Shown: positions 1 to 9,112 of the stretch, piece by piece
Layout of the letters: every line of letters begins with the position of its first letter
Position numbering within the stretch: position 1 is the stretch's first letter
Origin: JBNKEI01 sp050288705
GTDB taxonomy: Bacteria > Myxococcota > Myxococcia > Myxococcales > UBA5297
Direction: 5' to 3'
DNA length: 47,596 nt
Assembly (NCBI GenBank): GCA_050288705.1
Contig: JBNKEI010000020.1
Location: 1-47,596, forward strand
Program-made: the position numbers and the translations under genes
Notes under the pieces: generated by a model
Seen by the model: only the letters and a program-made list of their open reading frames with translations
Database searches by the model: none
What the model was told of the DNA's origin: nothing

Positions 1-451
1 CTGGGGAGCCGGCAGGCATGCCAGGAGCCGTAGGCATATCGGGCAGTGAAGGGACATTTGGAACCTGGGGAATCTTTGGAACCTGGGTCTGAAGAGCCTC
101 GGGAACCGGGGGTATATTTGCGGACGAAGGAATACTTGGAACTGAGGGAATATTGGGAGGGGTAGGAGTGGTGGGAACCTGGGGACCAGAAGGCAAGTCT
201 GGAGTTGAAGGAATGCTGGGGAGTGACGAGCTTCCGGGTACAGTGGGTGCGGTTGTGTTAGGAAGACCGGGAGAAATTGCCTCTACCGAAGGTGTTGCCG
301 CTGGATTCAATTCCTTGGCGGGAAGATTTTCCGGGGACAAATCGACTATTTCTGGGAGAGGAATTTCGTTTTCATTGCCAGGAAGAGGGTTTGGTGACTT
401 AGCTGTTTTAGGAATTGAGGAAGGAAATTGATCGGATTTTTTATCGCCCAT
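1..451 (-). CDS. Proline-rich repetitive protein, N-terminal part, runs off the left edge
   Basis: On the minus strand an ATG at 451 opens a frame that stays open to the window edge (150 codons visible). The first 20 residues are charged (starting MGDKKSDQFP). The rest is a low-complexity run in which proline recurs every third to sixth residue, with patterns such as IPSVPSIP, VPKIPQVPNVP and PDMPTAPGMP mixed with Ser/Thr/Ala. There is no signal peptide in the visible part. The plus-strand frame covering the same DNA is Gly/Val-rich only because it is the complement of proline codons. Such stretches are usually disordered spacers or surface or scaffold linkers. The function depends on the unseen C-terminus and cannot be named. 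It is divergent from hypD, 313 bp away. Confidence 0.6.
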   Translation of the reverse strand, partial: MGDKKSDQFPSSIPKTAKSPNPLPGNENEIPLPEIVDLSPENLPAKELNPAATPSVEAISPGLPNTTAPTVPGSSSLPSIPSTPDLPSGPQVPTTPTPPNIPSVPSIPSSANIPPVPEALQTQVPKIPQVPNVPSLPDMPTAPGMPAGSP

Positions 452-764
452 AGCTAGCCTTCTGTTAGCTCCTCTTATGCTTCATGTGTTTGTTGAGTCG
501 AGCAATTTCATGTTCCCAGGTCGACTGCAAAAACCGAGTCAAAATTCTTAAATTGGTATGTTGATTAAATTCTTTTACATTCGATTTTTCTGACCGATTT
601 CAAACTCAATGTAGTTTGACCGATGTCATGGTCAGTTACAAGACTTGCTTTGAGTTCTATTCCTGCCTCAGCTTGCAAAATCTTATACAAAGAGTAGAAA
701 GACTGAATGGTTGGGATTTTTCATGTGTTTTCTAACCTTTTTTTGCTTTCGCGAGGGGACAGCA
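452..764. other. Intergenic region between divergent genes
   Basis: This AT-rich stretch separates the minus-strand proline-rich gene from hypD on the plus strand, so it should hold promoters for both. A TATACA hexamer at 684-689 is a possible -10 box for hypD, but I cannot find a well-placed -35. A TTGACC at 615-620 has no good partner. No gene is seen. Confidence 0.3.
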
Positions 765-1976
765 GTGAGTTCTCTTCCTCCGTGGAAACAGGCGCCTTTG
801 CAAACTTCTCTTCGACCCCTTAATGATCAGCTCTCTACTGGCCTGCCTTCTGCGCAAGAGCTATGCGAGCGTTTTCGAGATCAGGAAATTGTAAAGCGTT
901 TGCTTGAATCAATTGAGCAGAGCTTTCCCGGGCGGCCCGTTTGTTTGATGCATGTGTGTGGCACCCACGAAAATGCGCTCTGTCAGTTTGGTTTGCGCGA
1001 TTTGCTTCCGTCCTGGTTAAAGCTGGTGGCAGGACCAGGTTGCCCAGTTTGTGTGTGCCCCAACGCTGATTTGGATATGGCGGCGAGACTGGCTTTGGAG
1101 CATGGTGTGTTGCTGGCTACCTTTGGTGACGTGGTTCGGGTTCCGGCGCGGCTTTCCCTAGCGGAAGCGCGTGCTTATGGAGGCGATTGTCGGGTTGTTT
1201 ACGGGGTGGACGACGCGATTAGGCTGGCACTAGATAACCCTAAAAGAGAAGTGGTGTTCTTTGCGGTGGGATTTGAAACTACCGCTTGCATTACCGCAGT
1301 GGCTATTTTGGGGAAAGTGCCTGCCAATTTTTCGGTTTTGTGTTCTCACCGCAAAGTTTTGCCTGCACTCGAGGCACTGCTGGGTTTGGCTGACTTGGAG
1401 CTGGACGGATTTGTATTGCCTGGCCATGTGTTAACCATTACTGGGCTGGGCGACTACCAAAAACTGGCTGAGCGCTGGTCGATTCCCATGGCCACCGCGG
1501 GTTTTGAGCCTCTGGATTTGCTGTTAGCTATTCAGTACTTGGTTCAACGTGTAAGTCAGCGAAAGGGTGCTGAGCAATCGGCAAGCCCAGCTCGGCCCGA
1601 GCCAGTATTTAACGGTTACTCTCGTTTAGTAAAGCCAGAAGGCAACCCGGTAGCGCTTAAAGCAATCCAAGAAGCCTGGGAAACAGTAGATGCAAAATGG
1701 AGAGGCATTGGTACCATTCCCCTATCGGGTTGGCGCTTTCGCCGGTTGGACTCATCTAACCAAGAAATAGATGCCCAGAAAAGGTTCGCTATTCAGCCTG
1801 ACTATACTATTGAAGACACTCACCCTGTCTGCCGTTGTGGTGACGTATTATTAGGTCGAGTCGAACCTGAAAAATGTCCTTTGTTTAGAGTAGTTTGTCA
1901 TCCCCAGAATCCGATAGGCCCTTGTATGGTGGCTTTTGAAGGGACCTGTCATGCTCGGTTCCGTCATTTTCGGTAG
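765..1976 (+). CDS. hypD: Hydrogenase maturation factor HypD
   Basis: HypD is the cytoplasmic iron-sulfur scaffold that, with HypC and HypE, assembles the Fe(CN)2CO unit of [NiFe]-hydrogenase. The frame opens upstream at TTG 711, but GTG 765 is preferred: it has a GAGGGG ribosome site 6-7 bases before it, and the extra 18 residues do not look like HypD. Diagnostic motifs are CGTHE (about residue 65), GPGCPVCVCP about 25 residues later, and the C-terminal Cys cluster containing CRCGDVLLG, KCP and CHPQNPIGPC, which holds the [4Fe-4S] cluster. The length of 403 residues is slightly above the usual ~370 because of a Ser/Lys/Glu-rich insertion before the NGYSRLVKPEGN segment. It sits 36 bp upstream of hypE in one operon. 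hypA, hypB, hypC and hypF are not in the window. Confidence 0.95.
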   Translation: MSSLPPWKQAPLQTSLRPLNDQLSTGLPSAQELCERFRDQEIVKRLLESIEQSFPGRPVCLMHVCGTHENALCQFGLRDLLPSWLKLVAGPGCPVCVCPNADLDMAARLALEHGVLLATFGDVVRVPARLSLAEARAYGGDCRVVYGVDDAIRLALDNPKREVVFFAVGFETTACITAVAILGKVPANFSVLCSHRKVLPALEALLGLADLELDGFVLPGHVLTITGLGDYQKLAERWSIPMATAGFEPLDLLLAIQYLVQRVSQRKGAEQSASPARPEPVFNGYSRLVKPEGNPVALKAIQEAWETVDAKWRGIGTIPLSGWRFRRLDSSNQEIDAQKRFAIQPDYTIEDTHPVCRCGDVLLGRVEPEKCPLFRVVCHPQNPIGPCMVAFEGTCHARFRHFR

Positions 1977-2012
1977 TGGAATAAACGCGGTTAAAAGGCG
2001 GGGTGCTTGGGA

Positions 2013-3035
2013 ATGAACAGATCGTCAGTAATTTCCATGGCCGACGGAAGCGGCGGTCAGCAAACTCGGCAATTGATTGAAAGTGTTTTTTTGCGCCATT
2101 TTTCCAACTCCTCGCTTTCTTTTCAGGGAGAAGACTTGGGCGACGCTGCGCTTCTCCCGGAAATATCGGGCCAGCTAGCATTTTCCACCGATTCGTTTGT
2201 GGTTAAGCCGTTTTTGTTTCCCGGGGGTAACATTGGAACGCTGGGAGTCAACGGTACGGTGAATGATTTGGCAGTGGCAGGAGCAGTGCCGCGTTATCTT
2301 TCGGTCGCCATGATTTTGGAGGAAGGGTTAGGCAAAGATGATTTAGAAACAATTGCCTTTTCCATGGGTGAGGCAGCTCGGGAAGAGGGAGTTTCCATTG
2401 TTGCCGGTGATACTAAAGTAGTAGAGCGAGGCCACGGAGACGGAATCTTTTTATCCACTTCCGGAATCGGAGTGCTGCGCAAGGAGCCGCCTCCGGGGCC
2501 CAAAGCTGTGCAGGCTAAAGATGTGGTGGTGGTAAGTGGACCGGTTGGCGATCATGGGGCAGTGATTGCTGCCTTGCGCTCGGGAATTGACCCCCAAGAG
2601 CTAAAAAGCGACTGCCGATCGGTTTTTCAACTGGTAGAGGCGGTGTACAAATCGGGAGTGCGTCCTCGATTCATGAGAGATCCTACCCGAGGTGGAATAG
2701 CTACCGCCTTAGCCGAGCTGGCTGGCGAGGCCAAGCAAACAGTGGTTCTGCAGGAGACCCAGCTTCCTATTCGTGATTCAGTGAAAGGAATATGCGAGTT
2801 GTTGGGGCTTGACCCCCTGTATTTGGCTTGTGAAGGGCAGGTAGTAATGGTAGTTCCTCGGGAACAGGCCGATTGGGCAGTTGAGGCCATGCGGGCTATT
2901 CCTTCGGGAGCCCAGGCAGCAGTGGTCGGTGAGATTAGCCATCTGCAATCAGGTCCAGTGATATTGCAAACTCGCTACGGGGGGAGTCGGCTATACAATA
3001 TGTTATCAGGTGAGCACTTGCCGAGAATTTGCTAA
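2013..3035 (+). CDS. hypE: Carbamoyl dehydratase HypE (hydrogenase maturation)
   Basis: HypE is a PurM/AIR-synthase-like ATPase that dehydrates the carbamoyl group placed on its C-terminal cysteine by HypF, giving the thiocyanate that donates cyanide to the HypCD iron site. The protein ends exactly in PRIC, the hallmark carbamoylated C-terminus, so it is intact. The N-terminal DGSGGQQTRQLI motif and the following DAALL, FSTDSFVV and GTVNDLAVAGA segments are typical of the family. A TTG at 2007 is in frame, but the ATG at 2013 is the natural start and gives 340 residues. It is co-directional with hypD and convergent with the kinase gene, whose stop codon begins at the very next base (3036). 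Confidence 0.96.
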   Translation: MNRSSVISMADGSGGQQTRQLIESVFLRHFSNSSLSFQGEDLGDAALLPEISGQLAFSTDSFVVKPFLFPGGNIGTLGVNGTVNDLAVAGAVPRYLSVAMILEEGLGKDDLETIAFSMGEAAREEGVSIVAGDTKVVERGHGDGIFLSTSGIGVLRKEPPPGPKAVQAKDVVVVSGPVGDHGAVIAALRSGIDPQELKSDCRSVFQLVEAVYKSGVRPRFMRDPTRGGIATALAELAGEAKQTVVLQETQLPIRDSVKGICELLGLDPLYLACEGQVVMVVPREQADWAVEAMRAIPSGAQAAVVGEISHLQSGPVILQTRYGGSRLYNMLSGEHLPRIC

Positions 3036-4172
3036 TTAGGCAGGAAGACGCACACAAAATTTGCTGCCCTGGGGTTGGTTTTCTTCAACCCATATCCAAC
3101 CACAGTGGGCTTCTACTGCCTTGCGGCAAAAGGCTAAACCGAGACCCGCTCCATTGCTCACATGTAGTGATGCGGCTTGATCAAGTCGAACATATTTTTC
3201 AAATACTTTTTCTCTTAACGAAGAAGGTATACCTGGACCTTGATCGCAAATACGAATATCCGCAACCCCATCTCCTTTGAAGGCTTCTAATCGTATGGCC
3301 GAACCTTTAGGAGCTGATTTAAGAGCATTGTCCACCAAATTTTCTAAAATACGACGCACCAAGTCTCGGTCAGCATGAATTCGCGGGGCACCCTGAATCT
3401 CGGTGTTAATAGCAATTTTACGATGAGCGGCTAAAGGAGTAGCTTGTCCTTCAATTTGCTTTATCAGAGCACCGAGATCCAGTTCAGTGCGCTGAGGAAT
3501 TAACGCTCCATTTTCGCTTCGACTTATATCTTGGAGGCTCATTACCATCCGTTGTAGGGCTTTGCCTGCCTGGAGTATGTCATTTGCGCAATGGACGCCT
3601 TCTTTAGATAATCCTGCATCGCGAGAAAGAAATTCGGTTCCTGCCAACATACTGGCTAAAGGACTTTTTAAGTCGTGCACCAGTAATGCGGCTAATTCTT
3701 CTTTTTGTTTTTGAGCGTACACTAGAGCATCTCTTTGGGATCGGATCAATTCCAAGCTTTTGTGAAGTTCATCTCTAAGCCGTTTAACCCGTAATAACGA
3801 ACGGACGCGCATTAGCAGCTCTGTACAGTGAATCGGTTTGCTCAAAAGATCGTCAGCTCCAGCTTCTAGGGCTCGCTGATGAGTTTCCATATCTCCTAAT
3901 GCAGTTAGCAGCACAATGGGAACATGCGTTCCTTGGGGTAAAGAGCGCATGTGGCGGAGAGTTTCGAACCCGTCCATTTTTGGCATGAGAATGTCTAGCA
4001 AAACTAGCTCTGGTTTGCTTTGACTGAGTTTCTCGATGGCCTGTAATCCGCTGGTGGCTTCCAGTACCGAAAATCCGGCGGAAATCAGATTATCTTTAGC
4101 AAACTCCACCAGAACAGGCTGGTCATCTACTACCAATACCGAACAAGCATTGGAGTTCCCAGACGCGGTCAT
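3036..4172 (-). CDS. Response regulator-histidine kinase (REC-HisKA-HATPase)
   Basis: This is a cytoplasmic signalling protein of about 378 residues with the order REC then kinase and no membrane segment. The receiver domain has the acidic pair VVDD near residue 16, the phospho-acceptor in LLDILMPKMDG (about D60), and the conserved TALGD and SKPI positions. A coiled-coil linker (LRDELHKSLELIRSQRD) leads to the HisKA box VHDLKSP (about H166), and the ATPase domain has VDNALKSA, CDQGPGIP and GAGLGLAFCRKAVE. The frame opens at TTG 4193, but ATG 4172 has a GGGGGAAG ribosome site upstream. The REC-first architecture resembles phosphorelay kinases that receive phosphate from another kinase. It abuts hypE tail to tail with no spacer. 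The signal is unknown. Confidence 0.88.
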   Translation of the reverse strand: MTASGNSNACSVLVVDDQPVLVEFAKDNLISAGFSVLEATSGLQAIEKLSQSKPELVLLDILMPKMDGFETLRHMRSLPQGTHVPIVLLTALGDMETHQRALEAGADDLLSKPIHCTELLMRVRSLLRVKRLRDELHKSLELIRSQRDALVYAQKQKEELAALLVHDLKSPLASMLAGTEFLSRDAGLSKEGVHCANDILQAGKALQRMVMSLQDISRSENGALIPQRTELDLGALIKQIEGQATPLAAHRKIAINTEIQGAPRIHADRDLVRRILENLVDNALKSAPKGSAIRLEAFKGDGVADIRICDQGPGIPSSLREKVFEKYVRLDQAASLHVSNGAGLGLAFCRKAVEAHCGWIWVEENQPQGSKFCVRLPA

Positions 4173-4349
4173 TGCTGACTTCCCCCACTGCAATCAAGAA
4201 ACCTAGGAAAAGCTCACCGAACTATCCATACTCAATGACTTTGGTCGAGAGCCACTGACTGCCGGTGTGGAGGTTTGGCTTTTTGGCCATATCTTTTGGT
4301 ATGACACAATTCTATCTCTTTGGCGAAGGCTGCTTTATAATGACTGTTG

Positions 4350-5276
4350 ATGGAAAACCAAGACATATCGCGTCCTTGCTTGTTCGTGCAGACCCAAAGA
4401 GATTTCGTAGATTTGGTGGAGATGCTGCGCGCCCAAAAATGTTTTGCACTCGATACGGAAAGTAATAGCTTCCATGCCTATCGCGAGCAAGTATGCTTGA
4501 TGCAACTTTCTACTTGGGATCAAGATTACGCGGTTGATCCTTTTGTGGTCGATGTGCGTCCTTTAGGGCAGTTATTGGAAGACCCGGAAATCGAGATAGT
4601 GATACATGCTGCAGACTACGACATTCGTTGTTTACAGCGAGATTATAATTTTCGGATGACTCGGCTGTTTGACACCATGTTGGCCGCAAAACTACTTGGA
4701 CGTGTAGAGCTAAGTTTGGTGGCCTTGGTGCGTGACTATTTTGGAGTTGGCTTGCTGAAGTCCTTTCAGCGTAGCGATTGGGGACGTAGGCCTTTGTCTG
4801 ATGACCAATTGGAGTATGCCTATACCGATACCCGATATTTGCTACCCTTAAAGGAAAAACTGTTTCGAGAAATTGTTCAAGAAGGGCTCGAAGTAGAAGC
4901 AAATACTGTTTTTAAAAAACAAGCAGGATGTAAATTTCGTCCAAAATTATTTGATGTTCATGGATATCGAAAACTAAAAGGTTTTCGTAACTTGCACCCT
5001 CAGGAAAAGGAAATAGTCAAGGCTCTTTATTTGTTAAGAGAAGACTGTGCACGTTCGTCTAATTTGCCGCCATTCAAAGTTTTTAGCAATGAAGCAATGA
5101 TTGAGCTGGCCAAAAATCGGCCAGTAAGTTGCGGAGAATTGAAAAGAATAAAAGGCATAGGAAATGTCATTATTCATCGCTACGGAGACTCAATTTCTTC
5201 GACCGTTTCAAGAGTTTTGGGTAATTTTAGGGCTGCTAAAGAAAATGTTTCGGATATACTAACCAATAGGAATTAA
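4350..5276 (+). CDS. rnd: Ribonuclease D
   Basis: RNase D is a DEDDy-family 3'-5' exoribonuclease that trims tRNA precursors and other structured RNA ends. Exo I (LDTES, D35 and E37), Exo II (HAADYDIRCL) and Exo III (YAYTDTRYL, the Y-x3-D signature) are all present. A C-terminal HRDC domain follows at about residues 205-285 (LREDCARSSNLPPFKVFSNEA, broken here: LPPFKVFSNEAM, then KRIKGIG). The length of 308 residues is short compared with the ~375 of enteric RNase D because it has one HRDC domain instead of two. TTG 4347 precedes ATG 4350 directly; the ATG is used. It overlaps the slt gene by 4 bp at the 3' ends (convergent). Confidence 0.93.
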   Translation: MENQDISRPCLFVQTQRDFVDLVEMLRAQKCFALDTESNSFHAYREQVCLMQLSTWDQDYAVDPFVVDVRPLGQLLEDPEIEIVIHAADYDIRCLQRDYNFRMTRLFDTMLAAKLLGRVELSLVALVRDYFGVGLLKSFQRSDWGRRPLSDDQLEYAYTDTRYLLPLKEKLFREIVQEGLEVEANTVFKKQAGCKFRPKLFDVHGYRKLKGFRNLHPQEKEIVKALYLLREDCARSSNLPPFKVFSNEAMIELAKNRPVSCGELKRIKGIGNVIIHRYGDSISSTVSRVLGNFRAAKENVSDILTNRN

Positions 5277-7306
5277 AAATCGATTCCTGGCCTGGGTTTA
5301 GGAAGCTGCAAACTAAATGGAACAGAGTTTTTGTCTGCCCCCCATAGTTGACGATAAAAAAAGTAATCGCCAAGTACTTTTTTGACATATTCGCGGGTTT
5401 CCCGGTAGGGAATCCGTTCAACAAATTCATCTAGTTCTAGGTTTTGATTTCGTTTTAGCCAACCATTCACTGTCGAAGGGCCGCCATTGTAGGCGGCTGC
5501 CGCTAATGCTGCATTTTGAAAACGCTTAAATAGTTCTGCTAAATACCAAGCGGAAAGTGGAAGAATAACCGGTGGGCTTTGGAGAGTTTGCCGAGTAGGA
5601 GCTTTGGCATGGCTTAGAGACGCAACTTTAGTAGCGGTGGATAATAGCATTTGCATTAGGCCATGAGCACCGGCTGATGAAATGGCAAAGGGATCGAAGC
5701 TAGATTCTCGCCGCATTATGGCCCATATAAAATAGGGATCTAATTTAAATGATTCGGCAGCGTGAATAGTTTCCCGTGGCCAGGGCCGAGGGTAAAGTAA
5801 GGCAAGAGAGTGAGAGTTTTTTTTAGTGAAAGCGTCTTTCCAAAGAGAACGAAGAGAAAGGCGATATGAGCAATAAAATAGCCCCAGATTTTGGCAGACA
5901 AAAGCACGCCGTTTGGTTTGCGAAATTTTGGAACGTTTTGATGAGAAAATCTCTTGATGAGCTTCTTTGGAGAGCCCTAGGTGCATGAGTGCAGCGGCCA
6001 CCGTTTCGCGCTGTTGTTTGGGGAGCGTGGAAGGAATAGTCTTGGCTTTCCAAGAATAATTTTTCAAAGGAGTGTTTTGTTGGTTTAAACGAATTTGAGC
6101 TAAATGTGCGTACCAGCTAGCAGGAAATTTTGCTACTAGCGATCGATATATTGAAACCGCGTTGTTGGGAGGTGAAAATCTTGCTATCCAATACATTGTT
6201 TGGGGAGCAAATTTTAGAGACGTTTTTTTTAGCTTTTCAAGTATTTTAATGGATTTCTTAGTATTGCCTGACAGGCCATTGCAATACCCCCAATACCAAA
6301 GCGACTTATGCTTGATTTTCGTAGGAAGCTTGCTTTTATTGGTTAGGATTTTTTGAAACCGTAAGGCGCATTTTTTCCAGTCACCTTGGTTGAAATATAC
6401 CCAAGCCGCCAAGAAAGCAGCTTCTTTCGCTTGTGATGTTGCTGGAAAGGCTTGGGTAATTTGGTCCAAACGCATAATGGCTTCTTTAGACGAACCCTTG
6501 GCCAATTCGAGGCGTCCCCAGCTCATTGCTGCCTCAAGATGCACTTTTTGAAATGAATGAGGGAACCAGAGCTTGCGGTATAGCTCTCTTGCTTGCAATA
6601 AATTGTTCTTACCGGTGGCTTGGGCCAAAACTAATAACCCTTGCTCACGTTCGGTTTTGGTAACAGCGACTTTAAGTGCCTGATGGGCTTGTTTTTGTGC
6701 GGCAGCGATTTGCCTAGCATGCAACAAATTTTTGGTACGTGCTAGTTGGTGAGCGAAAGACAGGGAGCCATAGAGCTGGTTCTTTTTGAGATATCCCTCA
6801 GCCACTTGCGAGGCTGGATGAGAAGGAAACCGAGTCCATAGATATTTCATTTTCTTCTGGGCAAGAGAGTGTTCTTTTAGTTCAATATAAGTCCTGGCTA
6901 AAAGAAGTTCTAATTGGGGAGTGGAATGCAATCGGATAGCTTCTTCCAGGCAAGGTCTGGCTAGCGAATATTTCCCAGCTTGGAAAAGTGCCTCGGCTTC
7001 CTTGGCGCTAGCATAGCTGGCAATCGGTCCTCGAGAATCGAGCTGTTTGGCGGTCGCAAATTCCTTGGCGGCATCCAGAAAATACCCACCTTGTAGCAGC
7101 GCCTGTCCTCTGAAGTAAGCGCACCAATGCTCCAATGGGTCCCCGCAGCGGTTATTGCTCTTATCCTTAAGTGCCAATACCTGGGCTGCTTCCTGGTAAT
7201 TTCCACTAGATAGTTGGTTAAGCGCTTTTTTCAAGATGGGTACCGCGGGGGTGACCGTAGGGGGAACAGCACTAAGAGTTAAAAGCAGGTAAAAGTAACG
7301 CATCAA
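5273..7306 (-). CDS. Soluble lytic murein transglycosylase (Slt family)
   Basis: This is a periplasmic peptidoglycan lytic transglycosylase that cleaves MurNAc-GlcNAc bonds to give 1,6-anhydro ends. A signal sequence lies at residues 1-22 (MRYFYLLLTLSAVPP). A long alpha-helical TPR-like superhelix covers about 25-490 and is rich in AL-type helix pairs. The C-terminal SLT domain starts near 515 with FIWAIMRRESSFDP. The catalytic Glu is about E534, followed by SAGAHGLMQM and AAYNGGPSTVNGWL, all canonical for lytic transglycosylase family 1. The 677 residues match Slt70-like enzymes. It likely helps wall turnover. The start ATG at 7306 faces a 308-bp gap shared with a divergent small gene. Confidence 0.93.
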   Translation of the reverse strand: MMRYFYLLLTLSAVPPTVTPAVPILKKALNQLSSGNYQEAAQVLALKDKSNNRCGDPLEHWCAYFRGQALLQGGYFLDAAKEFATAKQLDSRGPIASYASAKEAEALFQAGKYSLARPCLEEAIRLHSTPQLELLLARTYIELKEHSLAQKKMKYLWTRFPSHPASQVAEGYLKKNQLYGSLSFAHQLARTKNLLHARQIAAAQKQAHQALKVAVTKTEREQGLLVLAQATGKNNLLQARELYRKLWFPHSFQKVHLEAAMSWGRLELAKGSSKEAIMRLDQITQAFPATSQAKEAAFLAAWVYFNQGDWKKCALRFQKILTNKSKLPTKIKHKSLWYWGYCNGLSGNTKKSIKILEKLKKTSLKFAPQTMYWIARFSPPNNAVSIYRSLVAKFPASWYAHLAQIRLNQQNTPLKNYSWKAKTIPSTLPKQQRETVAAALMHLGLSKEAHQEIFSSKRSKISQTKRRAFVCQNLGLFYCSYRLSLRSLWKDAFTKKNSHSLALLYPRPWPRETIHAAESFKLDPYFIWAIMRRESSFDPFAISSAGAHGLMQMLLSTATKVASLSHAKAPTRQTLQSPPVILPLSAWYLAELFKRFQNAALAAAAYNGGPSTVNGWLKRNQNLELDEFVERIPYRETREYVKKVLGDYFFYRQLWGADKNSVPFSLQLPKPRPGIDF

Positions 7307-7417
7307 ACCCTCGACAGGCTATCACTTTAAAATGATTGAGCAATTTAAGCCATTGCGTGCCTTTGAAAAGCGAGAAGGTGGGGGGGCGGTTGACTTTCGG
7401 GCTACCAAGGCTCACTA

Positions 7418-7442
7418 TTCGAACCAAGTAGGCTAGTTCGAA
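7418..7442. promoter_or_regulatory. Inverted repeat in the slt / small-Cys-protein intergenic region
   Basis: TTCGAAC (7418-7424) and GTTCGAA (7436-7442) form a perfect 7-bp inverted repeat around an 11-bp spacer in the 308-bp divergent gap 7307-7614. The spacing of about two helical turns between arm centres fits a dimeric regulator site. No regulator can be named. The rest of the gap contains a poly-T tract (7500-7506) and AT-rich DNA but no gene. Confidence 0.3.
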
Positions 7443-7614
7443 CAAGGAAGGAAGGATTGCGTTCTTTCAAGTTTTTCCCTACTGAAAGTAGTGGATTCGT
7501 TTTTTTAATCATTTTGGCATATATCAGTGCAGAAATAAGACATTAACATTATTTGGTGCATTGATTGATGAACCCTAATTCGGGGGAGTAATAAGTCAAG
7601 GAGGAATACTGTCC

Positions 7615-7884
7615 ATGAAACCATTCCCCACTGAGCTGCAAAGCACGATCAATCCAGAACCCGCTGGAAAACATACTAGTGTGGAATTTCAACGCAACCT
7701 TTTTTGCAGTCATTATGATGATTGTTTGGATGAAGCAGTTAAAAAGGGTTGGAATAGTTTTACTTGCGTACGATGTGCCTGCAACGTGGTTGCGGAAGAT
7801 CCCAAGAACACCAAACAATCGAGTCCAACTAAAGGGCCCGGAAAAGGGATTGAAATGTATGCTACCCAGCGTCGCTTGGTATAG
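7615..7884 (+). CDS. Small Cys-containing (zinc-ribbon-like) protein
   Basis: This 89-residue protein is preceded by a strong AAGGAGG ribosome site about 12 bases before the ATG, which supports a real gene. The central part has a Cys4 arrangement FCSHYDDCLDEA followed by FTCVRCAC, that is C-x6-C then C-x2-C-x1-C. This would suit a small metal-binding or treble-clef-like fold. The remainder is polar and probably disordered. It has no signal peptide. Short proteins of the pattern C-x-x-Y-x-x-C-L-D-x-A are known to me from environmental and deltaproteobacterial genomes, but without an assigned function. It converges on the CAP-domain gene 25 bp downstream. Confidence 0.6.
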   Translation: MKPFPTELQSTINPEPAGKHTSVEFQRNLFCSHYDDCLDEAVKKGWNSFTCVRCACNVVAEDPKNTKQSSPTKGPGKGIEMYATQRRLV

Positions 7885-7909
7885 TCGCTTGGTACAGAAG
7901 AAGTGGAGT

Positions 7910-9112
7910 CTAGGGGCCGGGTTTTAAAAAGATTTCTGTCAAGAGCACATTGTTAACTCCTTGGCGCGAAATGTGCGCGGTACCAATGCCTATCCGTTCT
8001 ACCTGGGGGTCAAGTATGTTAGCCAAGTGGCCGGGAGAGTCTTCAATTAACCGATGTGCTTCTAAAGCAGTCTTGGCCTCTCCCAAGTTTTCGGTTACGC
8101 GGCGGTAGCGAATATTGGCCCTTTGTAGACGATTAGCCGCGTTTCCTGAAATAGGCGAAATATGAGCAAAATACCCTAGTTCTTTCATTTCCTGACAGTG
8201 TGCTCGGGCAATTTTGTCAAGAATGCCGTCGCGTACTAGCGGAGCTAGTCCTTTAGATTTGCGCAACTTGTTAATTTCTTTCCATATTTGAGTTTCCGCT
8301 TTGGTTAAATCGGTTTCGGGAGTTACCAAAGGCTGCGAAAATGAATTTGAAGTAGGCTTTCCAACCTGCACCCTAAAAATTGCCGCCACCTGCGGCCCTT
8401 TTTCGCTCTGGCCGATTATTTCCACGGTATATCGTCCGGGTAAGGGAAACACTAGGGTAGATTTAAAACGCTTTCGCGATTTGGGTAGGTAATCAGGGGG
8501 GGATTGGTAAACGCCAAGAGTGGGATCAGTTACCCATACGCGAGCGCTATGCAGAGGCGCCAGCAAACTACCCGAAAGAGTGGCGCGGCCCTTGCGTGGC
8601 AAAAACCGGGGAAAGGCACTGAGAACTGCTTTACGGTTGGAGAACAAAACTACCGCAAAGGCCGATCCTTTGGTGGTCGTACAGCCCAAACCAAAATGAC
8701 TGGAGAAAGAAGCAGCTAAGTCATGGCGACTAGTCACCGTAGTCAAGAGCTTTTCTGGAGGAGTGGTTTGAAGTGCAATAGTTCTCGGAGGTGGGTCCCA
8801 AGCCCCTGCGCGATTTAATTCTTTGGCAATACTGCTTGCTTTGGTTGCTTGAGCAATTCCGTCTTTCTCGGCTTTTTGACTAAGATAGAAGGCTGCGCGA
8901 GATAGAACCGGGTCCCATTTCGGGGCAGGCTGTTTTTTCTGCTGGTAGGCCGAGCGAATCTCTCGGGAAACTCGGTCGACAAAGTGGCTACTGCAAGAGG
9001 AATCGGCTAAGGCGTTTGCAATAGGTAGTAAGAACCATACCAATCCTGCCAATCCTGCGGTCACCAAAAGCTGATGGCCGCAGGCAAGTCTATCTCTAAG
9101 CGCTTTACTCAT
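7910..9112 (-). CDS. Secreted CAP-domain (SCP-like/YkwD-type) protein
   Basis: This is an exported protein of about 400 residues. The N-terminus has a basic stretch and a hydrophobic segment LVTAGLAGLVWFLLPIANALA, read as a signal peptide or anchor. A middle region of about residues 45-255 has beta-rich segments without a recognised fold. The C-terminal CAP domain (about 268-398) shows IWKEINKLRKSKGLAPL, ARAHCQEMKELGYFAHISP, VTENLGEA and SPGHLANIL, the usual YkwD-like signature motifs. The frame opens at 9130, but ATG 9112 forms an ATGA overlap with the stop of the upstream DUF721 gene. The pair is therefore probably translationally coupled. The role of bacterial CAP proteins is poorly defined. 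Confidence 0.82.
   Translation of the reverse strand: MSKALRDRLACGHQLLVTAGLAGLVWFLLPIANALADSSCSSHFVDRVSREIRSAYQQKKQPAPKWDPVLSRAAFYLSQKAEKDGIAQATKASSIAKELNRAGAWDPPPRTIALQTTPPEKLLTTVTSRHDLAASFSSHFGLGCTTTKGSAFAVVLFSNRKAVLSAFPRFLPRKGRATLSGSLLAPLHSARVWVTDPTLGVYQSPPDYLPKSRKRFKSTLVFPLPGRYTVEIIGQSEKGPQVAAIFRVQVGKPTSNSFSQPLVTPETDLTKAETQIWKEINKLRKSKGLAPLVRDGILDKIARAHCQEMKELGYFAHISPISGNAANRLQRANIRYRRVTENLGEAKTALEAHRLIEDSPGHLANILDPQVERIGIGTAHISRQGVNNVLLTEIFLKPGP

Noticed and set aside
153..431. Plus-strand Gly/Val-rich frame
   Set aside because: It is the complement of proline codons in the minus-strand proline-rich protein, which has a better start and composition.
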